Counted from the first letter of the stretch, positions 41,939 to 51,169 are shown. The stretch is DNA of 64,000 nucleotides from Brevundimonas huaxiensis (GCF_014218725.1 NZ_JABBJE010000002.1:124001-188000); one strand, 5' to 3'. Program-made: numbers and translations. Notes: generated from the letters alone by a model not told the origin.

Positions 41939-43294
41939 TCAGAATCCGTATTTGGCGAACAGGATCAGACGGGTCATGTCGCCGCTGGCGCCGGTTTCGA
42001 TCTCGCGGTCTGCGAACATCAGCTCGGCCCCGACATCAAACGCCGTAACCGGCGACCAGATCAAGTTGGCGTGGAAGCTCTGGGCCGAACGGTTGGCGGC
42101 CAGGCCCGTGAAGGCCAGGTCGTTGTCCACCTTCTGCGCCGACCAGATCAGGCTGGAACGCCAGCCGGGCGCCCAGACGTGGCGATAGGCGGCGAAGCCG
42201 GCGACCACGCCGATCGCATCCAGATCGCCCGAGCCGTTCAGCACGGCGTCGTTGGAGAAGTTCAGACCGACATAGCGGCCGATGCCCTCGCCGCCCGTCA
42301 CCATCAGGCGCAGATCGTCCTTGGCGCCGACCTTGATCTTGGTCGAGGCCGACAGACCCCAGCCGGTCGCGGTGGAATCGATGTTCGTCGCGGGGTTCTG
42401 GTATTTCAGCTGACGCAGCAGGCTGGCGAACTGGAAGTCGCCCCAGGGCCTGGACACCGCATAGCGGGCGGTGAAGTCCGGGATGCTGTTGTCGTCGGCG
42501 ACGATGCGCGCGCCGCCGCCGCCGAAGGGGGTCACCGTCGTCTCGGGGTTCTCGGCCGAGACCGAGAAGGGCCCGCGGGTGTAGCGGACCTGGACCTGAC
42601 GGGCGAAGACCGTGCCCTCGGCCGCGCCGATGAAGTCGGCGGATTCAGGCAGGACGGCGGTGTTCTGGAAGTTGGTCCACTCCTGGCCGATCAGCCAGTT
42701 GTCGATGGTGATGAAGGCGCGGCGTAGGGCCGGGTTGGCCGGGCTGGTGGTGCGCTGGTCGCCGGCGCCGGGCAGGGTCTGGAAGTCCATCTCCATCCGC
42801 GTGCCGATCTTGTGACCGCCGACCATGCCGTCGGTGGTCAGCCAGAACCGGGTCTGGCGGGCGTTGAAGTCGGTCGCCGTATCCTCATCGGCGCCGCCGA
42901 TGGGAATGGAGCCGGGAATGTGGAATTCACGCAGCGCGTCGCCATTGACCGGATCGCCGCCGGAATAGCGGGTGGCGTAGGCGTCCACCTTGACGAAGCC
43001 GCCGAACTTGACCGTGTGGTCGCCGATGCGGAACCCTTCGCCGGGCGCCGCCAGCGCCGACGACTGCTGGACCGGGGCGGGCGCGGCGGGGCGGGTCTCC
43101 AGGCGGATGATGTCCTGCTGTTGCGCCGCCTGCTGGGTTCGGGCGGCGACGATCTCGGACTTCAGGGCGTTCAACTGGGCTTCTAGCTGAGCGATGCGCG
43201 CCTCGAGCGCGGCCTGGTCCTGGGCCGAGGCCAGGCCGGGCGTCGCCATCAGCGCGACGGCGGCGGCTCCCGCCATCAGGCTTGTCTTGATCAT
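41939..43294 (-). CDS. DcaP-family trimeric outer-membrane porin
   Basis: A 451-residue outer-membrane protein. It has a signal peptide (about 1-24, ending ASA-QD), a periplasmic coiled coil (about 27-65; [20 protein letters not shown]) and a 16-strand-type barrel beginning [14 protein letters not shown]. The mid-protein motif [10 protein letters not shown] and the C-terminal aromatic LILFAKYGF are typical of DcaP porins, which pass dicarboxylates and other acids. It is the first gene of a dcaP-acs operon, suggesting that it admits acetate or related acids. That substrate is inferred. Confidence 0.88.
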   Translation of the reverse strand: MIKTSLMAGAAAVALMATPGLASAQDQAALEARIAQLEAQLNALKSEIVAARTQQAAQQQDIIRLETRPAAPAPVQQSSALAAPGEGFRIGDHTVKFGGFVKVDAYATRYSGGDPVNGDALREFHIPGSIPIGGADEDTATDFNARQTRFWLTTDGMVGGHKIGTRMEMDFQTLPGAGDQRTTSPANPALRRAFITIDNWLIGQEWTNFQNTAVLPESADFIGAAEGTVFARQVQVRYTRGPFSVSAENPETTVTPFGGGGARIVADDNSIPDFTARYAVSRPWGDFQFASLLRQLKYQNPATNIDSTATGWGLSASTKIKVGAKDDLRLMVTGGEGIGRYVGLNFSNDAVLNGSGDLDAIGVVAGFAAYRHVWAPGWRSSLIWSAQKVDNDLAFTGLAANRSAQSFHANLIWSPVTAFDVGAELMFADREIETGASGDMTRLILFAKYGF

Positions 43295-43373
43295 GATGAA
43301 CCTCCCGCGCCCGTCTGGCGCGGGCGTCCCTTTGGCGACCTTTCCGCCTCCGGCCTCGGGGAGCCATTGGCCA

Positions 43374-43398
43374 TTGGTCTAATTTCGACCAAAGTCGA
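43374..43398. promoter_or_regulatory. Overlapping inverted repeats between dcaP and the crbR-like gene
   Basis: Two perfect inverted repeats overlap: TTGGTC-N7-GACCAA (43374-43392) and TCGAC-CAAA-GTCGA (43385-43398). A tandem CCATTGG pair lies just upstream (43364-43377). The 13-mer TCGACCAAAGTCG (43385-43397) is repeated as its complement at 49304-49316, in front of the MHS transporter gene. It is probably a binding site for the adjacent LuxR-type regulator. Confidence 0.6.
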
Positions 43399-43455
43399 AC
43401 CGCGCCATGATGGCGACGACGCGGCCGGTCAGACGCCGCGCACGGAAGGACGCCC

Positions 43456-44064
43456 ATGGATCGCATCGTCGTCGCCGACGACCATCCCCTGTTTCGCGCC
43501 GCCCTGCGCTCGGCCGTCGACAAGGCGGCGCCGGGCGCGGAGGTGGTGGAATGCGCCAGCCTTGCCGAGGCTAAGGCCGCGATGGTCGCCGGACCGGTCG
43601 ATCTGTTGCTGCTGGATCTGAAGCTGTCGGACAGCGAGGGCATGGCGGGGCTCGCCGCCGTGCGGGCCGAGCAGCCGACCGTGCCGGTGGCGGTGGTCTC
43701 GGCCAGCGAGGACGCGCCGGTGGTGCGCCACGCCCTGGGTCTGGGCGCCGCTGGCTTCATTCCCAAATCTTCGTCCCTGCCGCAGATGGTCGAGGCGATC
43801 GCCGCCATTCTGGCCGGCGACAGCTGGGCCCCGGATGTGCCCAAGACCGACTACGATCTGGCCGCCCGGGTCGCCAGCCTGACGCCGTCGCAACTGCGCA
43901 TCCTGGAAGGGTTGAAGGCCGGGCGGCTGAACAAGCAGATCGCCTTCGACCTCGGTGTTTCCGAAGCCACCATCAAGGCGCATCTGACCAGCGTGTTTCG
44001 AAAGCTGGGCGTTCACAACCGGACCCAGGCGGTGATCCTGGCCAAGTCGCTGGACCCGGCTTAA
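43456..44064 (+). CDS. CrbR-like LuxR-family response regulator
   Basis: A 202-residue two-component regulator. The receiver domain has VADDHPLF at the start, the phospho-acceptor Asp in LLLLDLKLSD (about 55) and SASED. The C-terminal LuxR-type helix-turn-helix is LTPSQLRILEGLKAGRLNKQ then IAFDLGVSEATIKAHLTSVF (about 141-180). In Vibrio and Pseudomonas the CrbR/ErdR regulator of this form activates acs. Here it is divergent from dcaP-acs and convergent with a CrbS-like kinase gene 11 bases away, so it is probably the acetate-response regulator. Confidence 0.88.
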   Translation: MDRIVVADDHPLFRAALRSAVDKAAPGAEVVECASLAEAKAAMVAGPVDLLLLDLKLSDSEGMAGLAAVRAEQPTVPVAVVSASEDAPVVRHALGLGAAGFIPKSSSLPQMVEAIAAILAGDSWAPDVPKTDYDLAARVASLTPSQLRILEGLKAGRLNKQIAFDLGVSEATIKAHLTSVFRKLGVHNRTQAVILAKSLDPA

Positions 44065-44075
44065 CGCGCCAACTC

Positions 44076-47000
44076 CTAGCTCGACAGGAAGGCCTTTAGC
44101 GCCGCCGGCTTTATCGGCTTGGGCAGAAGGACGGCGCCGGCCGCGGTCGCCTGCTCGTTCAGTCCGTCGCGGGTGTCGGCGGTGACCAGGGCGATACGGC
44201 GCACGCCCTGGGGCCTCAGCCAGTCGATGACGGCGAACCCTTCGGGCCCGTCGCCCAGATGCAGATCGACCACGGCGGCGTCGAACGGGCCGACCGCCGC
44301 CTTGGCCGCCTCGACGCTGGCGACCAGCGTCGGCCGCGCGCCCCAGCGGGTGAGCAGGGCGTTCAGCGCGTCCAGGATCACCGGCTCATTGTCCACGCAC
44401 AGCACGCGCAGGCCCGCCAGCGGCAGGCGCGCCTCGCGCACCGGCGCGGCCTCGGCGGGCCGGTCGGCCGCGCTGCGCGGCACGGTGATCCGGAAGGTCG
44501 TGCCGCGCCCCACACGCGAGCTCAGCTCCAGCGGGTGATCGAGCAGGCTGGACAGGCGGCGTACGATGGCCAGGCCCAGGCCCGCGCCCGGCTCGTCCAC
44601 GGCGCCCGGCAGACGCACGAACTCGCCGAAGACGGTTTCATGGTCGGTGTCGGGAATGCCGCGCCCTGTGTCGCAGACGAACAACTGCACCGTCCCGCCC
44701 CGCCGACGCGCCCCCACCAGCACCCGGCCGGCATCCGTATAGCGGATGGCGTTGGCCACCAGATTTTGCAGCATGGAGCGCAGCAGATCGCGGTCGGACG
44801 CGACCCACAGGCGGCTGGGCATCACGGTCAGATCCAGACCCTTGGCCTCGGCCACAGGCGCGAACTCGCGGCGCAGTTCGTCGAACAGCCCGCCCAGCGA
44901 CAGCCGCGCGACATTGGTCCGCACGCCGCCGGCCTCCAGCTTTGACAGGTTCAGCAGGGCCGTCAGCAGACGGTGGGCGCTGTCGATGGCGCGGTCGGCG
45001 TTGACGGCCAGGGTGCGGCTGGTCGCATCCTCAAGCGCCGGCTCCTCCTTCAGGGCGGCGATGAACAGCCGGGCGGCGTGCAGCGGTTGCAGCAGGTCGT
45101 GGCTGGCGGCGGCCAGGAACCGGGTCTTGGAGGCCGTGGCGTCCTCTGCCACGCGCCGGGCCTCATCCAGTCGGGCGGTGCGGTCCGCCACGCGGGCCTC
45201 CAGCCGTTCGTTGGCCTCTTCCAGCTCACGCGCGGCTTGGCGCAGGGCGGTGATGTCGGTGTAGCTGGTGGCGTAGCCGCCGCCGGGGATCGGCGCGCCG
45301 GAGGAGCGAAGCACCCGGCCGTCGGGCTGCTGGCGTTCGTGATCGTGGGAGATGCGGCGGCTCAGCGCCTCCAGCCGCCGCTCGACCCAGGCCTCGATGT
45401 CGTCCGGGCTTTCGCCGCGCTCGGCGTTCAGGCGATAGATGACGGCGATGGGCAGACCGACGTGGACGAAGCCGGCCGGCAGGTCGAACATGGCGACGTA
45501 GCGCCGGTTCCAGGCGGTGACGCGCAGATCCTCGTCCACCACGATCACGCCCTGGTCGATGTTGTCGAGCGTGGTCTGCAGCAGGTCGCGGTTGAACTGG
45601 ACGGCCTGGGACGCCTCGTCCAGCATCCGCACCACGTCCTCGGGCGCGCGTCCAACGCCGGCCAGCGCCGCGGCGATAACCCGCCTGGCCGAGGCCGCGC
45701 CGATGGCGCCCGCCAGCATCCGCTCGGCGGCGCGGGCTAGGGCCGCATCGGCCGGATCGGCGTCGCGGAGCTTTGTGTCGGTCTCATCGCCCCAGGCGGT
45801 GAAAGCGCGCTCGGCCCGTTCGTCGCCGATGAAGCGGGCGACCAGGGCGCGCAGATCGCCGACCGAGGCGCCCGACGGCGCGGGCCGGGCCTCCATCCAG
45901 TCCGGTCCCAGCCGATCCACGAAGGCGCGGGCCTGAACCCGGTCGATCAAGCGGGGCTGGGCGAAGCGCGACACGCCGACATAGGCCGCCAGGTTCAGCG
46001 CCAGGCTGACGAAGACGCCGAGCGCCAGCGGATCCTTGACTCCCATCATGACGTGCAGGTGCCAGGGCGCGCCGGGCGACAGCTGGGGCATGGCCAGCAT
46101 GACGATCCAGACGCCCATGCCGACCGTCATGCCCGCCAGCGCCCCTTGCGCATGGCCGCCCCGCCACAGGACCGCGCCGAACAGGGCCGGCGCCAGCTGG
46201 GCCATCGCCGCGAAGGACACCAGCCCCATGGCCGCCAGGCCGCGCGACTGGTTCGTCGCCTGATAATAGAGCCAGGCCAGCAGCAGGACGGCGACAATGG
46301 CGCCGCGCCGGACCTGAAGAATGGTCCCCGCCATGTCCGAGGCGTCGCCGCGCACCCGCCAACGCTCGCGCGCCAGGAACGGCAGGATCAGGCTGTTGGA
46401 CACCATGGCCGACAGGGCGACGGCCTCGACGATGACCATGGCGGTGGCGGCCGAGAAGCCGCCGACGAAGACCACGGCCGTCAGCAGGGTCTCGCCCCGC
46501 TGGAACGGCAGGGCCAGCACCAGCAGGTCCGGATTGACCGACGGCGCGAACAGGGCGCCCGCCGCCACCAGGGGCAGCACCGCCAGACTGGTCAGCAGCA
46601 GATAGAGCGGAAAGATCCACCTCGCCCGCTTCACGTCCGACGGCTGACCGCCTTCGACGAAGGCGACGTGGAACTGGCGCGGCAGGCAGAAGATGGCCAG
46701 GGTCGACAGCAGGGTGATAGCGGTAAAACGCGGCGTGACCTCGGGCGGTGCGGCCAGGGCGCCCAGGCCCTCTATGATGCGCGGGGGCGATCCTTCGTTC
46801 AGCAGCAGGACCAAAGCGAAGACGGCGACGAACAGCAGGGCGCCCAGCTTGACCATCGACTCCAGCCCGATCGCCTGGATCAGGCCGCGATTGTGCTCGG
46901 TCAGGTCGGGACGGCGCGCGCCGAACAGGATGGCGAAGAAGGCCAGAACGCCCGCTAGCACCAGAACCGTCAGACCCTCGGACCCCGCCACCGGCGTGCC

Positions 47001-47441
47001 GGCGGTCAGCAGGGCGCCGGCCATCGAAAGCGACTTCAGCTGCAGCGCGATATAGGGCAGCGACCCCAGGATGGCGACGATGGTGACGGCCGCGCCCAGG
47101 GTCTGGCTCTTGCCGTAGCGCGAGGCGACGAAGTCGGCCATGGAGCCGACGTTCTCGCGCCGGGCCGCCGCCGCGATCCGCCGCCATAGCGGGAACAGCA
47201 GCGTCAGGCCGATCACCGGGCCGATGTAGATGGGCAGATACTCCCACCCGTCGCGCGCCGCCGTGCCGACCGCGCCGTAGTAGGTCCATGAGGTGCAGTA
47301 GATGGCCAAGGACAGGGCGTAGACCGACGGCCCCAAGCCCTTGCCGCGCGCGCGCGCCGACGGCCGTTCCTGAGACCAGGCGACGGCGAACAGCACCGCC
47401 ATATAGGCGGCGACCAGGCCGAGGATCGTCAGGCTGAACAT
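44076..47441 (-). CDS. CrbS-like sensor: SLC5-type transporter fused to hybrid histidine kinase
   Basis: A 1121-residue protein. The first about 480 residues are a sodium:solute-symporter domain with about 12-13 membrane helices (IYCTSWTYYGAVGTAARDGWEYL near the start; VGSMADFVASRYGKSQ). A STAC-type linker and PAS domain follow (LLQTTLDNIDQGVIVVDEDL near 500-520), then a HisKA H-box AASHDLLQPLHAARLF, an ATPase domain (DTGRGIPD; GAGLGLAIV) and a C-terminal receiver domain with VVDLHLGDG. This is the layout of CrbS/MxtR sensors. The ATG at 47441 is preferred over an upstream GTG. A terminator-like hairpin separates it from the transporter gene ahead. Confidence 0.92.
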   Translation of the reverse strand: MFSLTILGLVAAYMAVLFAVAWSQERPSARARGKGLGPSVYALSLAIYCTSWTYYGAVGTAARDGWEYLPIYIGPVIGLTLLFPLWRRIAAAARRENVGSMADFVASRYGKSQTLGAAVTIVAILGSLPYIALQLKSLSMAGALLTAGTPVAGSEGLTVLVLAGVLAFFAILFGARRPDLTEHNRGLIQAIGLESMVKLGALLFVAVFALVLLLNEGSPPRIIEGLGALAAPPEVTPRFTAITLLSTLAIFCLPRQFHVAFVEGGQPSDVKRARWIFPLYLLLTSLAVLPLVAAGALFAPSVNPDLLVLALPFQRGETLLTAVVFVGGFSAATAMVIVEAVALSAMVSNSLILPFLARERWRVRGDASDMAGTILQVRRGAIVAVLLLAWLYYQATNQSRGLAAMGLVSFAAMAQLAPALFGAVLWRGGHAQGALAGMTVGMGVWIVMLAMPQLSPGAPWHLHVMMGVKDPLALGVFVSLALNLAAYVGVSRFAQPRLIDRVQARAFVDRLGPDWMEARPAPSGASVGDLRALVARFIGDERAERAFTAWGDETDTKLRDADPADAALARAAERMLAGAIGAASARRVIAAALAGVGRAPEDVVRMLDEASQAVQFNRDLLQTTLDNIDQGVIVVDEDLRVTAWNRRYVAMFDLPAGFVHVGLPIAVIYRLNAERGESPDDIEAWVERRLEALSRRISHDHERQQPDGRVLRSSGAPIPGGGYATSYTDITALRQAARELEEANERLEARVADRTARLDEARRVAEDATASKTRFLAAASHDLLQPLHAARLFIAALKEEPALEDATSRTLAVNADRAIDSAHRLLTALLNLSKLEAGGVRTNVARLSLGGLFDELRREFAPVAEAKGLDLTVMPSRLWVASDRDLLRSMLQNLVANAIRYTDAGRVLVGARRRGGTVQLFVCDTGRGIPDTDHETVFGEFVRLPGAVDEPGAGLGLAIVRRLSSLLDHPLELSSRVGRGTTFRITVPRSAADRPAEAAPVREARLPLAGLRVLCVDNEPVILDALNALLTRWGARPTLVASVEAAKAAVGPFDAAVVDLHLGDGPEGFAVIDWLRPQGVRRIALVTADTRDGLNEQATAAGAVLLPKPIKPAALKAFLSS

Positions 47442-47482
47442 CGGGGCATCTGAACCGGGCAAGGGGTGTTTCACAAGCGAAA

Positions 47483-47508
47483 GGCGGGCCGTCCTGCGAC
47501 GACCCGCC
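47483..47508 (-). terminator. Terminator-like hairpin between the MHS transporter and CrbS-like genes
   Basis: GGCGGG pairs with CCCGCC and, after one mismatch, CGTC pairs with GACG around a 4-base loop. It lies 24 bases past the transporter stop on the minus strand and is followed by CTTTCGCTT. The CrbS-like gene therefore probably has its own promoter in 47442-47480. Confidence 0.55.
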
Positions 47509-47531
47509 CTCCATTGCGCCTGAAAGCAGGA

Positions 47532-49205
47532 TCAGGCGTTCAGATCGACGTCCTTGCCTTCCTTGACCAGCAGGAAGCCCAGAACGACTGTCCCCAAAGC
47601 CACCACGATCGGGTACCAGAGGCCGGAGTAGATATTGCCCGTCGCCGCCACGATGGCGAAGGCGGTGGTCGGCAGGAAGCCGCCGAACCAGCCGTTGCCG
47701 ATGTGATAGGGCAGGGACATGGAGGTGTAGCGGATGTTGGTCGGGAACATCTCGACCAAGGCCGCCGCGATTGGTCCGTAGACCATGGTCACATAGAAGC
47801 CGAGGATGAAAAGGATCAGCACCACCATCGGCTTGTTGACCAGGGCGCTGTCGGCCTTGGCCGGATAGCCGGCGGCGGTCAGCGCCTCGCCCAGGCTCTT
47901 GTCCCAGGTCTTCTTCTGGGCGGCGAAATCGGCCGGGGCCATGGCGTCGCCCCGGAAGCTGGGGATGACGACTTGATCGCCGATGCGGACCTCGGCGACC
48001 GTGCCCGCCGGCGCCGCGACGTTGGTGTAGGTCACGCCCGCCTTGGCCAGATAGGATTTGGCCACGTCGCAGGAGTGGTTGAACACCGTCTTGCCTACCG
48101 GATCGAACTGCAGATTACAGTCGGCCGGATCGGCATAGACCGTGACGGGCGCCGAGGCGGCGGCGGCGGCCAGTTTCGGATTGGCGGCCTGGGTCAGGGC
48201 GTTGAACAGCGGGAAATAGGTCAGGGCCGCGATCAGGCAGCCGGCCAGGATGATCGGCTTGCGCCCCACCTTATCCGACAGCCAGCCCCAAAAGATGAAG
48301 AAGGGCGACGCCGCGAGAAGCGCGATGGTCAGCAGCACATAGACCAGGGTGGCGTCGAGCTTCATGACCCGTTCCAGGAAGAACAGGGCGTAGAACTGGC
48401 CTGTGTACCAGATGACGGCCTGACCGGCGGTGAGGCCCAGCAGGGCGATCAGCACCAGCTTCAGGTTGGGCCATTTGCCGAAGCTGTCCTTCAGCGGGGT
48501 CTTGGAGCCCTTGCCCTCGGCCTTCATCCGCTTGAACGACGGGCTTTCGGCCAGCTTCAGGCGGATCCACAGGGAGACGCCCAAGAGCAGGATCGAGACC
48601 AGGAACGGAATGCGCCAGCCCCAGGCGGCGAAGGCCTCTTCGCCGACCGCAAGCCGGACGCTCAGGATCACCACGAGGCTCAGCACCAGGCCGGCGGTCG
48701 CCGTGATCTGGATGAAGGAGGTGTAGAAGCCGCGCTTGCCCTGCGGGGCGTGCTCGGCGACGTAGGTGGCGGCGCCGCCGTATTCACCGCCCAGGGCCAG
48801 GCCCTGGATCAGGCGCATCAGCACCAGGATGATGGGCGCGGCGATGCCGATGACCGCATAGGGCGGCAACAGGCCGACGACGAAGGTCGACAGACCCATC
48901 AGCAGCATGGTGACGAGGAAGGTGTTCTTGCGTCCCCACAGGTCGCCCAGCCGCCCGAAGACGATGGCGCCGAAGGGTCTCACCGCAAAGCCGGCGGCGA
49001 AGGCCATCAGGGCGAAGATGTAGCCGGTCGTCTCGTTGACGCCCGAGAAGAACTGGACGGTGATGATCGCCGCCAGCGAGCCGTAGAGATAGAAGTCGTA
49101 CCACTCGATGACGGTGCCGACCGATGAGGCGAGGATGACCAGGCGATCGCTGCGATCGACGGTGTGCTCCTCTCCTCCGGACGCAAGGGGTGCGTCGGTT
49201 GCCAT
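47532..49205 (-). CDS. MHS-family (ProP/ShiA-like) MFS metabolite:H+ symporter with extra loop
   Basis: A 557-residue major-facilitator protein of the metabolite:H+ symporter family. It has IEWYDFYLYGSLAAIITVQF near residue 34, FAVRPFGAIVFGRLGDLWGRKN (loop 2-3 motif, written as positions about 72-93), LIQGLALGGEYGGAATYVAE near 138 and WLSDKVGRKP in the second half. Between helices 8 and 9 there is an insertion of about 110-120 residues with two cysteines (DCNLQF...HSCDVAKSYL) that is absent in the usual 430-450-residue members. The gene is near the acs control system and shares its putative operator. It may import acetate or a related acid; the substrate is inferred. Confidence 0.87.
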   Translation of the reverse strand: MATDAPLASGGEEHTVDRSDRLVILASSVGTVIEWYDFYLYGSLAAIITVQFFSGVNETTGYIFALMAFAAGFAVRPFGAIVFGRLGDLWGRKNTFLVTMLLMGLSTFVVGLLPPYAVIGIAAPIILVLMRLIQGLALGGEYGGAATYVAEHAPQGKRGFYTSFIQITATAGLVLSLVVILSVRLAVGEEAFAAWGWRIPFLVSILLLGVSLWIRLKLAESPSFKRMKAEGKGSKTPLKDSFGKWPNLKLVLIALLGLTAGQAVIWYTGQFYALFFLERVMKLDATLVYVLLTIALLAASPFFIFWGWLSDKVGRKPIILAGCLIAALTYFPLFNALTQAANPKLAAAAASAPVTVYADPADCNLQFDPVGKTVFNHSCDVAKSYLAKAGVTYTNVAAPAGTVAEVRIGDQVVIPSFRGDAMAPADFAAQKKTWDKSLGEALTAAGYPAKADSALVNKPMVVLILFILGFYVTMVYGPIAAALVEMFPTNIRYTSMSLPYHIGNGWFGGFLPTTAFAIVAATGNIYSGLWYPIVVALGTVVLGFLLVKEGKDVDLNA

Positions 49206-49303
49206 GATCCATTTCCTCCCGTGTCGCCGTTATCGGCCGTTCTGCACATCCTTCAGGATGCGTGGACGCCGACATTGACCGAGAGCGGGGCGAGTGGAGA
49301 GAG

Positions 49304-49316
49304 CGACTTTGGTCGA
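49304..49316. promoter_or_regulatory. Shared CGAC-TTTG-GTCGA site in front of the MHS transporter gene
   Basis: The 13-mer CGACTTTGGTCGA is the exact complement of 43385-43397 in the dcaP/crbR-like promoter region. It lies about 100 bases ahead of the MHS transporter start on the minus strand. The rest of 49206-49363 holds a GGTCGCC/GGCGACC hairpin and a repeated GTCGAGGATCG (49313 and 49347). Confidence 0.55.
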
Positions 49317-49324
49317 GGATCGTC

Positions 49325-49340
49325 GGTCGCCAAGGCGACC
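49325..49340 (-). terminator. GGTCGCC/GGCGACC hairpin after the acyltransferase gene
   Basis: A perfect 7-bp stem with only a 2-base centre lies 24 bases past the acyltransferase stop. No T-run follows. It may end the acyltransferase transcript before the transporter promoter. Confidence 0.4.
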
Positions 49341-49363
49341 TTGGAGTCGAGGATCGCTGGCAG

Positions 49364-50521
49364 TCAGCCGTCGATGGAGATGACCGGGCCGAGCTTGGGC
49401 TGGGCCTTGCCGCGACGGGCGCTGCGACGCTTCAGCCAGGCGCGGATGCGGGTCTGGATTGGATTGTCGATCGCGAAGTGAAAGGCGAAGGCGAAGGCGA
49501 CCGCCGCCATGACGCCCAGGCCCCACAGGCCCCATTGAACAAAGAGGGGCAAGCCGACGCGGGCTTCCACCGCATTGACCACGCCGAACCAGACGATGCG
49601 GACCACCTCGTTGGAGATGAACATGGAGAAGGAGACCATGGCGGCGGTCTCCACCCACTTCGAGGGCTTGGTCACAGGCACGGCGCCGGCGGCCAGGATG
49701 ATGACCGAGATCAGGGTCAGGGCGACGAGGGCGTGCTTGTCGTGAAGCTGAAGCGCGAAGAAGCCGACGGCGGCCAGCACCCCGGCACAGCCGGCCAGAC
49801 GCGGCGCGATCCAGACCTTCTGGGCGAACCAGGCCAGGCACATGCCCAGGAAGAACAGCGGGAGGGCGCGGATGATGCCGTAGCGCATCGGCATCTGATA
49901 AACGGGATAGCCGAGGAACGACCAGCACAGCTGGTTGGCGACCAAATAGACGCCGACACCGACGGCCAGGGCCGACCACGGACCCAGACGCATCAGGCCG
50001 CGAATGATCCAGGGGAAGGCCAGATAGCAGCCGATCAGGGCCGAGATCGACCAGGTCGGGGCGTTCCAGCCCAAGCCGCCGTGCACGCCATAGGATTGCA
50101 GCAGCAGCAGCTGGGCCGGCAGCTGATCCCACTCGAACCATTCGGGATTGCGGGGCGGCGAGCCCGCAGCGGTGGCCAGAAGCACGAAGCCGACCAGCGA
50201 CAGACCCATGATCAGGTGGGCGGGCACGACGCGCAGGAACCGCTTCAGGAAGAAGTCGCCGGGCGACATCCGACCCTTGTCCACCGCCGCGCCGTAGACA
50301 CGCATCAGCACATAGCCGCTGTCGATCAGGAAGAAGTTGGTCAGCAGGAAGCCGCCGCGTTCGAAGATCGGATTGATCAGATGGGCGAGCGGCTCGGGAC
50401 CGGCGGCCTGGAAGTGATGCAGGATGATCAGGAAGGCCACGATGAAACGCAGCGCGTCCAGCCAGCCGCCGCGGGCGATCTGAACTGTCTCATTGCGGGT
50501 CGAAATCAGGGACCAGGGCAT
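49364..50521 (-). CDS. Acyltransferase-3 (OafA/OpgC-like) membrane protein
   Basis: A 385-residue integral membrane protein with about ten helices. The acyltransferase-3 pattern WLDALRFIVAFLIILHHF (about 22-39) carries the conserved His. The later RVVPAHLIMGL and SISALIGCYLAFP are also typical. Family members transfer acetyl or succinyl groups onto surface sugars. The substrate is unknown. The ATG at 50521 is supported by AAAGGAGG at 50530-50537. It lies downstream of folE on the same strand. Confidence 0.85.
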   Translation of the reverse strand: MPWSLISTRNETVQIARGGWLDALRFIVAFLIILHHFQAAGPEPLAHLINPIFERGGFLLTNFFLIDSGYVLMRVYGAAVDKGRMSPGDFFLKRFLRVVPAHLIMGLSLVGFVLLATAAGSPPRNPEWFEWDQLPAQLLLLQSYGVHGGLGWNAPTWSISALIGCYLAFPWIIRGLMRLGPWSALAVGVGVYLVANQLCWSFLGYPVYQMPMRYGIIRALPLFFLGMCLAWFAQKVWIAPRLAGCAGVLAAVGFFALQLHDKHALVALTLISVIILAAGAVPVTKPSKWVETAAMVSFSMFISNEVVRIVWFGVVNAVEARVGLPLFVQWGLWGLGVMAAVAFAFAFHFAIDNPIQTRIRAWLKRRSARRGKAQPKLGPVISIDG

Positions 50522-50584
50522 CGTCAGCGCCTCCTTTGATCCCTTCACCGCAAGCGTCGGGCCAGTTCGCCTGTCAGGCGAACA

Positions 50585-51169
50585 TCACGACAGCACCAGA
50601 CGCATGAACTCCTCGCGCGTGCGGGGGTCGTCGCGGACGACGCCGATCAGGTGGCTGGTCGACAGGCTGGCGCCGGGCGCATTGACGCCGCGCAGGGTCA
50701 TGCAGCTGTGCTCGGCCTCGATGACCACGCCGACGCCGTGGGGGCGAAGGACGGTCTGGATGGCCTCGGCGATCTCGGAGGTCATCTTCTCCTGGATCTG
50801 AAGGCGGCGGGCGAAGCCGCGCACGACGCGAGCCAGTTTGGAGATGCCGACGACGCGGTCTGTCGGCAGATAGGCGACGTGCGCCTTGCCCACGACCGGC
50901 AGCATATGGTGCTCGCAGAAGCTGACGAAGCGGATGTCCTTCAGCACGACCAGCTGGTCGTAGCCGCCGGTCTCCTCGAAGGTCTTCTCCAGATAGGAGA
51001 GGGGATCCACCTCATAGCCCTGGAAAAGCTCGCGGTAGCTCTTGGCGACGCGGGCGGGGGTTTCCAGCAGACCTTCGCGGTCCGGGTTGTCGCCGGCCCA
51101 TTCGATCAGGGTGCGGACGGCGGCTTCGGCGTCGGCCTGGGAGACTTTGGAGGCGGGGGCGTCGGTCAT
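50585..51169 (-). CDS. folE: GTP cyclohydrolase I
   Basis: Makes dihydroneopterin triphosphate from GTP, the first step of tetrahydrofolate synthesis. The 194-residue protein has the zinc-site motif FCEHHMLPVVGKAHVAYLP (about 79-97), ISKLARVV, RRLQIQEKMTSEIAEAI and EAEHSCMTLRGV (about 149-160) with the second zinc Cys. The 30-bp motif shared with ftsY lies 99 bases ahead of its start. Confidence 0.97.
   Translation of the reverse strand: MTDAPASKVSQADAEAAVRTLIEWAGDNPDREGLLETPARVAKSYRELFQGYEVDPLSYLEKTFEETGGYDQLVVLKDIRFVSFCEHHMLPVVGKAHVAYLPTDRVVGISKLARVVRGFARRLQIQEKMTSEIAEAIQTVLRPHGVGVVIEAEHSCMTLRGVNAPGASLSTSHLIGVVRDDPRTREEFMRLVLS

Noticed and set aside
47466-49127. 553-codon plus-strand frame opposite the MHS transporter
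   Set aside because: It is Gln/Arg/Gly-rich antisense sequence over a clear transporter gene, a product of high GC codon bias.
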